Positions 42,000 to 49,897 of a stretch of 64,000 nt of DNA are shown here, piece by piece; position 1 is the stretch's first letter; every line of letters begins with the position of its first letter. The notes beneath the pieces were generated by a model that was given only the letters and a program-made list of their open reading frames with translations, ran no database searches and was not told the origin of the DNA. A program made the translations under genes and the position numbers. Source of the stretch: Hydrogenobacter sp. T-2 (lineage in GTDB: Bacteria; Aquificota; Aquificia; Aquificales; Aquificaceae); contig NZ_CP117180.1 of assembly GCF_033971325.1 (NCBI RefSeq), forward strand, positions 1,246,041-1,310,040, read 5' to 3'.

Positions 42000-43208
42000 A
42001 TGCGTATAGCCTTTTTAAGACAAGGAAAGGACCTCGGGATAAACAGACATATTTTGGCTTTTCTTGAGCTTTTTAGAGAAAAGGGTGCACAAGTGCAGGA
42101 CTTTGACCTAACCGAGGGTAACCTTCAGGAAGTGGTAAACAGGCTATTGGACTTTTCTCCACTCTTCACCCTTGACCTTAACGGTAGCTGTGTGGTCTTT
42201 GGAGAAAGGGATGGTGAGAGACTTCCTATTTTTGATGCCTTTGGCTTTGTGCATGTAAGCCTCTTTACAGACGAGCCATTATTTCACTTTCCCACCCTCT
42301 TTGACCTAAGGCGAGCAAACAACTTCCTTCCTGTGGTTACAGACCTTAAGTATGCGGACAGCCTGAGGTTTCTCGGACATGAAAGAGGCACCTTCTATAT
42401 AACTCCCTTCGTAGACCCAGGCCAAATGATAGAACCCTCAGAAGAGAGAGACATAGAAGCAGTCTTCCTTGGACCTGTGGTAGACCCCAACATAATTGCC
42501 CAGCAGGTAGCAAAGAACCTGAAAGAGGAATATGTCCCATACTTTTTTGAAGTAGGTGAGTTTCTCTTTAGAAACCCAGAGGCACATATCCTTTATGTTA
42601 GCGAATATATACTGTCCATGTTTAACCAGAGCTTTCAAGAGGAGTTTAACAAATGGCGTCAAGAAAACCCTCAGGACTATGTAAGGTTCCTAAACGATAT
42701 AAGCTTCTACGCAACCGCCAGAAAAAGGTGGTATATCCTTAACTTCCTTGAGGGTATAAACCTCAAAATAGTGGGTCTTTTTGAAGGAGAGCTAAAGGAA
42801 GGACACGAGCACGTGCCAATAGAGAGCTGGGACCAGGCACTTGAGATAATTGGAAGGTCTTACACAACCATACTTAGCTACCCTCATGCGGTTCCCACCG
42901 GTGTGGGCTTTGCACCCTTAGAGGTCGCCTATATGGGTAGTGCACCCTTTATAGACTTCAGAGCAACCTTGCCAGGCTTTTTTACACCAGATCAGGAAAT
43001 AATAACCTACCTTCCCCTTGACAGGGCGGATATAGAGGAAAAGGTGGTATATTACTTAGAAAACCCACAGGAAGCCATGGAGATAGGTCAGAGGGCAAGG
43101 GAAAGGGTGCTTCAAAACTATACACCACAAGATAGGGCAGAGTTTTTCTATAAGATGTTTGAAGATATACTCTCTCAAGCTCAATCAAGCCAAAACAGCG
43201 AAGGTTGA
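42000..43208 (+). CDS. CgeB-like / GT-B glycosyltransferase-like protein
   Basis: The 402-residue protein has a C-terminal part (about 300-395) typical of GT-B glycosyltransferases with CgeB-type ends: PTGVGFAPLEVAYMGSAPFI, then DIEEKVVYYLENPQEAMEIG and RARERVLQNYT. The N-terminal half is divergent. It may glycosylate a surface component or flagellin, but the substrate cannot be read from sequence. It starts 10 bp after the EAL gene and shares a TGATG junction with the DUF554 gene. Confidence 0.7.
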   Translation: MRIAFLRQGKDLGINRHILAFLELFREKGAQVQDFDLTEGNLQEVVNRLLDFSPLFTLDLNGSCVVFGERDGERLPIFDAFGFVHVSLFTDEPLFHFPTLFDLRRANNFLPVVTDLKYADSLRFLGHERGTFYITPFVDPGQMIEPSEERDIEAVFLGPVVDPNIIAQQVAKNLKEEYVPYFFEVGEFLFRNPEAHILYVSEYILSMFNQSFQEEFNKWRQENPQDYVRFLNDISFYATARKRWYILNFLEGINLKIVGLFEGELKEGHEHVPIESWDQALEIIGRSYTTILSYPHAVPTGVGFAPLEVAYMGSAPFIDFRATLPGFFTPDQEIITYLPLDRADIEEKVVYYLENPQEAMEIGQRARERVLQNYTPQDRAEFFYKMFEDILSQAQSSQNSEG

Positions 43209-43861
43209 TGTTTCCCACCTTTGGAACTTTGGTGAACGCAGGGCTTGTGCTGGTGGGTTCCTCTGTGGGTCTTCTCATTTCTAAAAACCTTCCAGAAAGG
43301 TTAAAGACCTCTGTTATGCAGGGCATAGGTCTTTTCACCTTGCTTTTGGGAATAAAGCTCATTTCAGAGAACAAGCCAGAGCTCTTGAAGGTCTTTTTTC
43401 TTTTAGTTATTGGCTCTCTAATTGGTAGTTTTCTTAAATTGGAAGAGAGAATTGAGGCTCTAACAAAAACACAGTCAGACCTTGCCAAGGGCTTTGTCTC
43501 TGCTTCCTTGCTCTTTACCGTTGGACCCATGACCCTTATGGGTTGTATTCTTGAGGGTGCAAAGGGAGATAGCTCTCTAATACTTTCAAAGGCTTTTATG
43601 GACGGATTTTCTTCCATCATTCTTGCCTCTTCTCTTGGCAAAGGAGTAGCCTTCTCTGCCTTGTATGTGCTTATTTTTCAGGGTTCTATAACCCTTCTTG
43701 CTTACCTTTACGGCGAGTTTTTAAAAGAGCAATCCATGTCAAATGCACTTTTTATAGGTGGTGGGCTTATGGTGCTTACCGCACTTAAAATCTTTGACCT
43801 TTTAAAAAATGTAAAAGTGCTTAATCTTATGCCTGCTCTGGTGCTTTCTTTATTTTTCTAA
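43208..43861 (+). CDS. DUF554-family membrane protein
   Basis: The protein of 217 residues has about six hydrophobic segments with Gly-rich starts: LVNAGLVLVGSSVGLLI, GIGLFTLLLGIKLI, FVSASLLFTVGPMTLMGCIL. The last is the conserved FCVGPMAILG-like element of DUF554 (YdfK) proteins. The function of the family is unknown; a transporter role is usually suspected. The ATG overlaps the previous stop (TGATG). It converges with the DnaC-like gene (4-bp overlap). Confidence 0.85.
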   Translation: MFPTFGTLVNAGLVLVGSSVGLLISKNLPERLKTSVMQGIGLFTLLLGIKLISENKPELLKVFFLLVIGSLIGSFLKLEERIEALTKTQSDLAKGFVSASLLFTVGPMTLMGCILEGAKGDSSLILSKAFMDGFSSIILASSLGKGVAFSALYVLIFQGSITLLAYLYGEFLKEQSMSNALFIGGGLMVLTALKIFDLLKNVKVLNLMPALVLSLFF

Positions 43862-44505
43862 GTGCTTAGGTATATCACATCTGTCATCTGGTATATCTTC
43901 CCCACTATGGCTGGTGAAAGCCTTTCTTCCAGAGCCTTTGCCACTTCGTCCTCGCTTTGCTTAAGCAGAGGGTAGTTTGTGGTTATGAGAGTGCTTTTGA
44001 GGAAGTTGTATCTATGGCTTATTATGTGAGATAGGGTTTCTATTCTCCAATCTGAGAGTCTTTCACTTCCTAAGTCATCAAGGGCTAAAAGAGATGCGTT
44101 CAAAAGCAGGTTCATGAAACGATGATACTTTTCTGTGTTTGCGTAGTTTTGAAGCCTATAAAAAAGGTCTTTCGTATCAAAAAACACCCCTCTTATTCTC
44201 TTCTTTCTGTAAACGGTCTTTAGTATGGCAACTACAAGATGTGTTTTTCCCATCTGCGGAGGACCTATAAGTGTTAGACCCTTTCCCTCTTTTGGTTCAA
44301 AGCTATAGGCGTAGTGAATGCAGGTCTCAAGGGCTTGCTTTTGTGAGGCTGATATAGGCACGTAGTTTTCAAACTCTGCGGATACAAACCTTGGAGGTAT
44401 GTTTAGGTATTTTTGGAGGTTAACCCCCTCATACCTGCAATCACAAAGCTCCAACACGCCTCCCTTATCTATAAAGCCTGTTCCACCACACTTGGGACAA
44501 CCCAT
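43858..44505 (-). CDS. dnaC: DnaC-type replicative helicase loader ATPase
   Basis: The protein of about 215 residues has an N-terminal zinc-ribbon-like motif (CPKCGGTGF...LCDC) and an AAA+ domain: Walker A IGPPQMGKTHLV, Walker B SLLALDDLGSE, sensor ITTNYPL and arginine-finger region LEERLSPAI. It is expected to load DnaB helicase. The ATG at 44505 is supported by the zinc motif beginning at once and by a TATATT box 7 bases upstream. It diverges from surE with 17 bp between them. Confidence 0.86.
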   Translation of the reverse strand: MGCPKCGGTGFIDKGGVLELCDCRYEGVNLQKYLNIPPRFVSAEFENYVPISASQKQALETCIHYAYSFEPKEGKGLTLIGPPQMGKTHLVVAILKTVYRKKRIRGVFFDTKDLFYRLQNYANTEKYHRFMNLLLNASLLALDDLGSERLSDWRIETLSHIISHRYNFLKSTLITTNYPLLKQSEDEVAKALEERLSPAIVGKIYQMTDVIYLST

Positions 44506-44522
44506 GAGATAAAATATAAGCG
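44506..44522. promoter_or_regulatory. 17-bp divergent intergenic region with two back-to-back -10 boxes (dnaC/surE)
   Basis: TAAAAT lies 7 bases before the surE ATG on the plus strand, and TATATT lies 7 bases before the dnaC ATG on the minus strand. There is no room for untranslated leaders, so both mRNAs are probably leaderless and each -35 region would lie inside the opposite gene. Confidence 0.6.
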
Positions 44523-45272
44523 ATGCCTGTCTTTCTGCTAACAAACGACGACGGCTATTTTTCAGAAGGCATAAAAGCCCTAAGGGAAGAGCTAAGAAGT
44601 CTTGGAAGGGTTATAACGGTAGCACCAGACAGAAACCTTAGCGGTGTGGGACACTCTCTCACCTTTACGCGACCTTTGAGGATAAGAAGGGTGGATGAGG
44701 ATTTTTGGACTGTTATAGGTGGAACGCCTGCGGACTGTGTGCATTTTGGATATTATCTTTTCCTTGATGGCAGAAAGCCAGACCTTGTTTGCTCGGGTAT
44801 AAACGAAGGTCCAAACCTTGGAGAGGACATAACCTACTCTGGCACTGTTTCTGGTGCTATGGAAGGGAGGATACTGGGAATACCTTCCGTTGCCTTTTCC
44901 GCCTTTGGAAGGGAAGAGGTGGACTTTTCCCAGATGGCAAGGATTGCAAAGGAGGTAGTCCTCAAGGTTCTTGAAGTGGGTATGCCAGAGGACACATACC
45001 TGAATGTGAACATACCAAACCTGCCTAGGGAAGAGATAAGGGGCTTTATGCTTACCCGTCAGGGCAAAAGGGCATACAAGGAAAGGGTGTTAAAACTTTC
45101 AGACCCTTCTGGAAGACCCCTTTACTGGATAACCGCAGAAGAGTTTGGCTGGCATTTGGAAGAGGGCACCGATTACTGGGCGGTTTACAATGGGTATGTT
45201 TCTATAACGCCTCTCCAGCTTGACCTTACAAACTATAGAGCTTTAAGACTTCTTGACGCTTTAACTCTATAA
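44523..45272 (+). CDS. surE: 5'/3'-nucleotidase SurE
   Basis: The 249-residue protein has the metal-binding start FLLTNDDGYFSEGIKAL, the motif APDRNLSGVGHSLT, GTPADCVHFGYY and SGINEGPNLGEDITYSGTVS. SurE dephosphorylates nucleoside monophosphates and is linked to stationary survival and damage repair. There is no Shine-Dalgarno. It ends 39 bp from the convergent coaD. Confidence 0.96.
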   Translation: MPVFLLTNDDGYFSEGIKALREELRSLGRVITVAPDRNLSGVGHSLTFTRPLRIRRVDEDFWTVIGGTPADCVHFGYYLFLDGRKPDLVCSGINEGPNLGEDITYSGTVSGAMEGRILGIPSVAFSAFGREEVDFSQMARIAKEVVLKVLEVGMPEDTYLNVNIPNLPREEIRGFMLTRQGKRAYKERVLKLSDPSGRPLYWITAEEFGWHLEEGTDYWAVYNGYVSITPLQLDLTNYRALRLLDALTL

Positions 45273-45311
45273 AAAATAAAGATAGTGGTAAGTGGAAATA
45301 GCCCTTTACTC

Positions 45312-45791
45312 TCATCTACAACCAAACTTTTCCCTTAACCTTTCTTCCACATAAGGATGCACCAAGCCCTTTAGGCATCCACAGTAGCTCGCTATGTCTC
45401 TTACTATGGTAGAGCTTATGTGTATGTAGTCCTGCGATGGCATCATAAAAACCGTTTCTACCTTCGCCAATTTGTAGTTATTCAGTGCAATCTGAAGTTC
45501 ATACTCAAAATCTGTAAAGAGCCTCACACCACGCACTATAACCTCAAGGTTTTCTTTTTTCATAAAATCCACCAGTAGCCCATCAAAGTCCCGAACTTCC
45601 ACAGCCTCTATATCCTCTACCATTTTTGAAAACATGTCCACTCTCTCTTCCACGCTAAAGAGGAGGTTCTTCCTCGGGTTTCTTGCAACCGCTACTACAA
45701 GACGGTCAAATATTCTCACCGCTCTTTTTACTATGTCTAAATGTCCTAAGTGTGGAGGGTCAAAGGTGCCAGGATAGACTGCTCTTTTCAT
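45312..45791 (-). CDS. coaD: Phosphopantetheine adenylyltransferase CoaD
   Basis: The 159-residue enzyme makes dephospho-CoA from 4'-phosphopantetheine and ATP. It has AVYPGTFDPPHLGHLDIVKR (HxGH-type nucleotidyltransferase motif), RNPRKNLLFSVEERV, RGVRLFTDFEYELQIA and the ISSTIVRDIA motif. The ATG at 45791 has GGAGG 8 bases upstream, and it overlaps rsmD by 4 bp. Confidence 0.96.
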   Translation of the reverse strand: MKRAVYPGTFDPPHLGHLDIVKRAVRIFDRLVVAVARNPRKNLLFSVEERVDMFSKMVEDIEAVEVRDFDGLLVDFMKKENLEVIVRGVRLFTDFEYELQIALNNYKLAKVETVFMMPSQDYIHISSTIVRDIASYCGCLKGLVHPYVEERLREKFGCR

Positions 45792-46246
45792 TCTTCTTTC
45801 CTCCATATAGACAGGACAGTATCGCCGTATATTTTTTTCTTTTTTGCAGAAAAACTCAGCTTTTTAGAATGTTCAAGCATGAAAACACCTCCTTCATTTA
45901 GACTTTTCAAAGCCAGTTCAATTAGCTTATCGTAGAATTCATAAGCGTATGGTGGATCTGCGAATATTATGTCTGCTCTTATATCAGACCTTTCCAAAAA
46001 CCTAAGTGCATCCTCAACAACCACCTTACCCTTGGTTTTCTGCCTTATCTTTTCTGCAAACTTTGGGTTCTTTTCCACAAAAATAACCTCCGCACCTCTC
46101 TCTTCTGCAAACATGCCCATCTGACCAGTTCCAGCGAAAAGGTCAAGAAACAGCATCCCTTCTATGTCTCCTAACATATTAAACACTGCCTGCTTGACAA
46201 GGTTAGAAGTTGGTCTAAGTTTTTGCTTTCCACTTGCTTTTTTCAC
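45788..46246 (-). CDS. rsmD: 16S rRNA (guanine966-N2)-methyltransferase RsmD
   Basis: The 152-residue protein starts at GTG (46246), with TATAAT 7 bases upstream and no ribosome-binding site. It shows LRPTSNLVKQAVFNML, the SAM-binding motif FLDLFAGTGQMGMFAEERGA and the catalytic IIFADPPYAYEFY. This matches RsmD, though it is somewhat shorter than the E. coli enzyme. The rsmD-coaD pair is a common bacterial gene neighbourhood. Confidence 0.93.
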   Translation of the reverse strand: MKKASGKQKLRPTSNLVKQAVFNMLGDIEGMLFLDLFAGTGQMGMFAEERGAEVIFVEKNPKFAEKIRQKTKGKVVVEDALRFLERSDIRADIIFADPPYAYEFYDKLIELALKSLNEGGVFMLEHSKKLSFSAKKKKIYGDTVLSIWRKEE

Positions 46247-46253
46247 AAAAAGT

Positions 46254-46259
46254 ATTATA
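46254..46259 (-). promoter_or_regulatory. -10 box (TATAAT) for leaderless GTG-started rsmD
   Basis: TATAAT on the minus strand is 7 bases before the GTG start of rsmD. The surrounding ATTATAAT is nearly palindromic and could also serve the divergent speD leader on the plus strand. Confidence 0.5.
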
Positions 46260-46292
46260 ATTTAGCTTTCTGTTTTTAAGGAGGTTTTTGCC

Positions 46293-46370
46293 ATGAGGCA
46301 GTTTAAACTGCTACAAAAACTTGATAAGGAGGAGTGCAAATGGTCAAAGCCCTCGGACTGCATATCCTAG
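46293..46370 (+). CDS. Short upstream reading frame (25 codons) overlapping the speD start
   Basis: The ATG at 46293 has AAGGAGG 8 bases upstream, a stronger site than many genes here. It reads MRQFKLLQKLDKEECKWSKP and five more residues to TAG at 46370. The speD Shine-Dalgarno (46328-46334) lies inside it and speD starts at 46340 in another frame, giving a 31-bp overlap. Translation of this frame would control access to the speD start. It is too short to assign a family; it may be a leader peptide. Confidence 0.5.
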   Translation: MRQFKLLQKLDKEECKWSKPSDCIS

Positions 46371-46735
46371 CAGACCTGTATGGGGTCCACCCTGACCTTA
46401 TTGACAGGGTGGAGGATGTGCGTCAGCTCCTTGAGAGCGCAGTTAAGGTAGCAGACCTCACCAAGATATCTTCCCACTACTACCAGTTCCAGCCTCACGG
46501 TGCCACTGGTGTGGTGCTTTTGGCGGAGTCTCACATCTCCATCCATACGTGGCCAGAACATGGTCTTGCTACCATTGACGTCTATACCTGCGGAGACCCC
46601 ACAAAGGCTTACAAGGCAATGGACTACATCATTGCCACCCTTGAGCCTGCAAGGGTTGATAAGCAGGTGCATGAGCGAGGTTTGGTTGGTCAGTCCGAGG
46701 CGGACCAATTGCGAAGTATTTTGCTAAAGGTTTAA
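46340..46735 (+). CDS. speD: S-adenosylmethionine decarboxylase proenzyme (SpeD, short bacterial class)
   Basis: The 131-residue proenzyme cleaves itself before Ser64 in AESHISIHTWPEHG to form the pyruvoyl cofactor; TIDVYTCGDPTKA contains the conserved Cys region. It makes decarboxylated SAM for spermidine and longer polyamines, which are important in thermophiles. The ATG at 46340 has GGAGG 5-6 bases upstream. It converges on, and overlaps by 12 bp, the amidotransferase gene. No speE is in the window. Confidence 0.96.
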   Translation: MVKALGLHILADLYGVHPDLIDRVEDVRQLLESAVKVADLTKISSHYYQFQPHGATGVVLLAESHISIHTWPEHGLATIDVYTCGDPTKAYKAMDYIIATLEPARVDKQVHERGLVGQSEADQLRSILLKV

Positions 46736-47398
46736 GAGTCTTTTTATAAGTTTTTGGAGAGAGTCCCTATGGCTCTCTCCCTCATAGGCTAAAAGTTGCG
46801 AGACTTGTATACCTTCTTGGCTTAACTCATCCTTGTAATCTTCAGCCCACTCCTTTACCATGTTTTTGTCCACCTCTATGTGGAACTGCAAGCCCACAGC
46901 CCTTTGAAAGACAAAGGCCTGATTTTCGTAGTTTTTAGAGGAGTAGAGCCTAAATGCTCCTTGAGGCAGGTCATAGGTATCACCATGCCACTGAAAGACC
47001 ATAAGGCTTTGTGGAAAGTCCTTGAAATACTCGTGGTCTCCTACCTTATAAACTTCCATCCATCCTATCTCCTTGCCTCTTTCACCCTTATAAACCCTTG
47101 CACCAAGCACCTTCGCCAACATCTGAGCACCAAGGCATATGCCCAAGAGAGGTATACCTTCTTTTAGAGCCTTTTCCATGACTTTGTATTCGTAAGACAA
47201 AAAGGGATACTTTGACTCTTCGTAAGCACCCATATAACCACCCAGAACCACCACAAGGGAGTAATACTCAAGAGGTCTATTTAGGAGCATACCCTCTGCG
47301 GTATCCACATAATCCACATCAAAGCCAAGCCCTTTCAAAATAGGCTCAAGCAAACCAAGATGCTCTATCCTTACATGTCTTATGGCTAAGGCTTTCAT
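46724..47398 (-). CDS. Class I glutamine amidotransferase (GuaA-N/GATase1-like)
   Basis: The 224-residue protein has the nucleophile elbow LLGICLGAQMLAKVLGARVYKG and a catalytic His in VGLQFHIEVDK, with MVFQWHGDTYDLPQGA nearby. This layout is that of stand-alone GMP-synthase-like amidotransferases, including gamma-glutamyl-polyamine hydrolases. Convergence with speD makes a polyamine link tempting but unproven. GGAGG lies 7 bases before the ATG. Confidence 0.85.
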   Translation of the reverse strand: MKALAIRHVRIEHLGLLEPILKGLGFDVDYVDTAEGMLLNRPLEYYSLVVVLGGYMGAYEESKYPFLSYEYKVMEKALKEGIPLLGICLGAQMLAKVLGARVYKGERGKEIGWMEVYKVGDHEYFKDFPQSLMVFQWHGDTYDLPQGAFRLYSSKNYENQAFVFQRAVGLQFHIEVDKNMVKEWAEDYKDELSQEGIQVSQLLAYEGESHRDSLQKLIKRLLNL

Positions 47399-47620
47399 AC
47401 CTTATCCTCCATAGTTAGTTATTGACGAAGGACAGTGCTAAGCCCTTCATAACTTTCTTGTGCAATTAGAATGCCAAACGCTTAGGCTTAGTAAAAGGTA
47501 TCTGAGCGAGTCTTCTTTGTGTTTACATATTTACAAAAATGTTAACAAATCTACATAATAGTGGAACATGCTATAAGTGTAAAAGTCAAATCCCACAGGG
47601 TTTTTAGATATGTCCACTGC

Positions 47621-47637
47621 TTGGTATTTTTCTTGCA
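47621..47637 (+). promoter_or_regulatory. Sigma-54 (-24/-12) promoter for the NifI-like PII pair
   Basis: TTGGTATTTTTCTTGCA has GG (47623-47624) and GC (47635-47636) exactly 10 bases apart, the sigma-54 requirement, with TTGGNA and TTGCA blocks. It ends 26 bp before the TTG start of the first PII gene. The rest of the 265-bp gap upstream (47399-47620) is AT-rich and could hold activator sites; none was identified. Confidence 0.75.
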
Positions 47638-47663
47638 TGAGAATGTATTGAAGGAGGTCAAAG

Positions 47664-47954
47664 TTGAAGGAGCTGATAATCATAGTGAGGCGAGAAAAGG
47701 CTCAGGATGTGAAGGCACTTCTTCAGGATATAGGGATTGAGTATGTTTCAAAGCCTGTGCTTGGAAAGGGTAAGGAAGGTGGACTTGGTTATTCAACGAG
47801 GAAAGACATCTTCACATCCATGGTTCCAAAAGTTCTAATCATGAGCTGGGTGGAGGATGCCTTGTATAACGACGTAGTTAGCAGGGTCCTCAGGATTGCC
47901 CATACGGGTCATTACGGTGATGGAAAAATCTTTGTGATGGGAGGTCTGCCATGA
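47664..47954 (+). CDS. PII-family regulatory protein, NifI-like (first of pair)
   Basis: The 96-residue protein starts at TTG with AAGGAGG 6 bases upstream. It has the PII fold, with IIIVRREKAQDVKALLQDIG and the C-terminal AHTGHYGDGKIFV. The T-loop (LGKGKEGGLGYSTRKDIFTS) differs from GlnB and lacks the GlnB-type uridylylation context around Tyr51, as in NifI proteins, which regulate nitrogenase in archaea and some bacteria. It overlaps the second PII gene by 4 bp. Confidence 0.85.
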   Translation: MKELIIIVRREKAQDVKALLQDIGIEYVSKPVLGKGKEGGLGYSTRKDIFTSMVPKVLIMSWVEDALYNDVVSRVLRIAHTGHYGDGKIFVMGGLP

Positions 47955-48274
47955 GGCTAATAAAGGCGGTTATAAGACCAGAAAGGCTGTATGAGGTGAT
48001 AACCGCTCTTGAGGAGAAGGGTTTTAGAGGGTTTACTGTAATGGATGTGGTCGGGAGGGGTAGGGAGGGAGGGTTGAAATTTGGAGAGGCAAGCTACATG
48101 GAGCTTGCTAAAACTCTTCTGATGGTGGTGGTTCGTGATGAGGATGTGGAAAGGGTGGTAGAGGTCATAAAAAGGCACGCAAGCCTCGGTATGTTCGGAG
48201 ATGGAAAAGTATTTATTTGTCCTATTGAAGAGGTGTGGACTATAAGGACTGGTAAAAGGGAGTTGGAGGTGTAG
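47951..48274 (+). CDS. PII-family regulatory protein, NifI-like (second of pair)
   Basis: The 107-residue protein reads MRLIKAVIRPERLYEVITAL and has VVGRGREGGLKFGEASYMEL in the T-loop region, close to the NifI pattern, with GMFGDGKVFICPIEEVWTIRTG at the end. NifI1 and NifI2 work together as 2-oxoglutarate-responsive regulators. The ATGA overlap with the first copy supports co-assembly. No nif structural gene is in the window. Confidence 0.85.
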   Translation: MRLIKAVIRPERLYEVITALEEKGFRGFTVMDVVGRGREGGLKFGEASYMELAKTLLMVVVRDEDVERVVEVIKRHASLGMFGDGKVFICPIEEVWTIRTGKRELEV

Positions 48275-48276
48275 GG

Positions 48277-48396
48277 ATGAGGATAGCATTTTTGGGGCTA
48301 ACTATTGGTTATGTAAAGTATCTTAAACACAGCCACAAGGCAAACAGTGTCCCCACAAGCACGGGGAAGGTTAGGACAAAGCCTACCTTAGTGTAA
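48277..48396 (+). CDS. Possible 39-residue gene or truncated gene remnant after the PII pair
   Basis: An ATG at 48277 follows GGAGG by 7 bases and lies 2 bp after the second PII gene, as expected for the next operon gene. It reads MRIAFLGLTIGYVKYLKHSH and then enters sequence that is antisense to the convergent permease gene, stopping at 48396. The start looks real but the rest looks like a join, so the original gene may have been cut off by a rearrangement. Confidence 0.3.
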   Translation: MRIAFLGLTIGYVKYLKHSHKANSVPTSTGKVRTKPTLV

Positions 48397-49616
48397 TACC
48401 ACCAGCCTATGCGTATACCTTTTTTATCCAAAACATGAAGCCACAGGAGGGTTGCCAAAGAGCCAATGGGTGTGAGCTTGGGTCCTATGTTTGTTCCCAC
48501 AAGGTTTGCAAGGGCAAGAAACTCAGCCATTTTGGGATCAAGCCCAGCCTCGCCTATTGATATGTTTACTGTCATTACCGTTGGTAAGTTATTCATCAAA
48601 GCAGAAAGAAGTGCGGAGGTTATACCCACGCCCATTATGGCAGTCAGATCTCCGTAGCTTAGAAACTTATGGATAAGTCCTGTAAGGCTGTCTGTATATC
48701 CTGCTCTTTTTAGAGAATAAACCACCGCATACATACCGATAGAGAAAAAGACAATGTTCCATGGGGCAAAAAGGAAAACCTCTTTTAGGTTAACTACCCT
48801 ATTTTTCAAAGTGGCAAGAGCCAGCAAAAAGGCACACAAGCCAAGCACGAAAGAGACAGGAATTTTAAGGCTCAAAAGCTCAAGTAATAGAAAAGTAGAA
48901 CCAAGCAGGGCTATTAGCAGGAAACCAACCTTGAAAACAAGCCTATCCCTTATTGCGTAGTGGGCTGGAGAGCTCAAAAGCACCTCTGGGTCATAGCTCC
49001 TTATAAGGTCTTTGCGGTAAAAAACATATAGCACAAGCAAGCTCAAAAGCACAGACACAAGGTTGGGGAAGAACATATAAAGGGCGTATCTCCAAAAGTC
49101 TATGCCAAAGTATTGGGCGGTTATTATGTTTGTTAGGTTAGATATCACCAAGGGCAGGCTTGCAGTGTCTGATATAAAGCCAGCTCCCATAATGTAGGGT
49201 AGAATGTGCCTTTTGGGTAGGTTGAGGTATTTTATCTTAGAGTAGATTATGGGAGTTAACATAAGGGCAGAGCCGTCGTTGGCAAAAACTGCTGAAATAA
49301 ATGCACCAAGAAGCATAAGAGAAACAAAGAGATAAATTCCTCTACCCTTGCCTAACTCTATAGCCTTTAGGGCAAACCACTCAAAAAAGCCAGCTTTATC
49401 AAGGATTATGGATATAACTATAAGAAACACGAAGGCAAGGGTGGCATCCCACACAAGACCAGCAATGTAGAGAACATCTCCTGGCTCTATTAAACCAAGA
49501 GCCAAAGAAAGACCAGCACCCAGCCAAGCGGACCAGCCTATACCAAGACCTTTGGGTCTAAAAAGGACGAGAAGAAGGGTTAAAAGGAAAACCGTTGGTG
49601 CAAGAAAGGTTTCCAT
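48309..49616 (-). CDS. ArsB/NhaD-type ion permease
   Basis: The 435-residue protein has about 11-12 transmembrane helices of the ArsB/ion-transporter superfamily. It shows FVFLIVISIILDKAGFFEWF, GAFISAVFANDGSALMLTPI, SDTASLPLVISNLTNIITAQ and ALMNNLPTVMTVNI. ArsB extrudes arsenite, but related members move Na+ or carboxylates, so substrate is uncertain. No arsR or arsC is nearby. It begins directly after the Cys-rich gene (their coordinates abut). Confidence 0.82.
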   Translation of the reverse strand: METFLAPTVFLLTLLLVLFRPKGLGIGWSAWLGAGLSLALGLIEPGDVLYIAGLVWDATLAFVFLIVISIILDKAGFFEWFALKAIELGKGRGIYLFVSLMLLGAFISAVFANDGSALMLTPIIYSKIKYLNLPKRHILPYIMGAGFISDTASLPLVISNLTNIITAQYFGIDFWRYALYMFFPNLVSVLLSLLVLYVFYRKDLIRSYDPEVLLSSPAHYAIRDRLVFKVGFLLIALLGSTFLLLELLSLKIPVSFVLGLCAFLLALATLKNRVVNLKEVFLFAPWNIVFFSIGMYAVVYSLKRAGYTDSLTGLIHKFLSYGDLTAIMGVGITSALLSALMNNLPTVMTVNISIGEAGLDPKMAEFLALANLVGTNIGPKLTPIGSLATLLWLHVLDKKGIRIGWWYYTKVGFVLTFPVLVGTLFALWLCLRYFT

Positions 49617-49883
49617 TTAGTTTTTCTCTTCGTAGGGTCTACAGCCAAGGGTGTTTATAAAGAAAGTTTTTCCATCCCTTGTGGTGCATTTGTAGACCTG
49701 ATAGGCTGGGCAGTCCTCCGCAGGAGTTATAAGAAGTTTTCCATCCTTTACCTCTATATGACACTTTCCACATACCGCTGGTCTAAGAGAGTCTTTCCCA
49801 AGCACTGGCTCGCAGGAAGTTATGTAGCTATTCGTGGAAAAGGCACAGCTTCCCAAGGCTAAAAGAAGGCTTAAAAACCACAT
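49617..49883 (-). CDS. Small Cys-rich lipoprotein-like protein with a CxxCH motif
   Basis: The 88-residue protein has a signal sequence ending in a lipobox-like LALGSC, then six further cysteines. One pair forms PAVCGKCHIEV, the minimal heme c attachment motif; no distal Met or His ligand is obvious, so heme binding is uncertain. It has no ribosome-binding site; TAAAAT lies 8 bases before the ATG, just after the terminator of the porin gene. It directly precedes the ArsB-like permease. Confidence 0.65.
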   Translation of the reverse strand: MWFLSLLLALGSCAFSTNSYITSCEPVLGKDSLRPAVCGKCHIEVKDGKLLITPAEDCPAYQVYKCTTRDGKTFFINTLGCRPYEEKN

Positions 49884-49897
49884 AAGGCTATTTTATC

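Noticed and set aside
42982-43641. 219-codon minus-strand frame opposite the CgeB-like and DUF554 genes
   Set aside because: It spans the junction of two coupled plus-strand genes and has no ribosome-binding site or protein signature.
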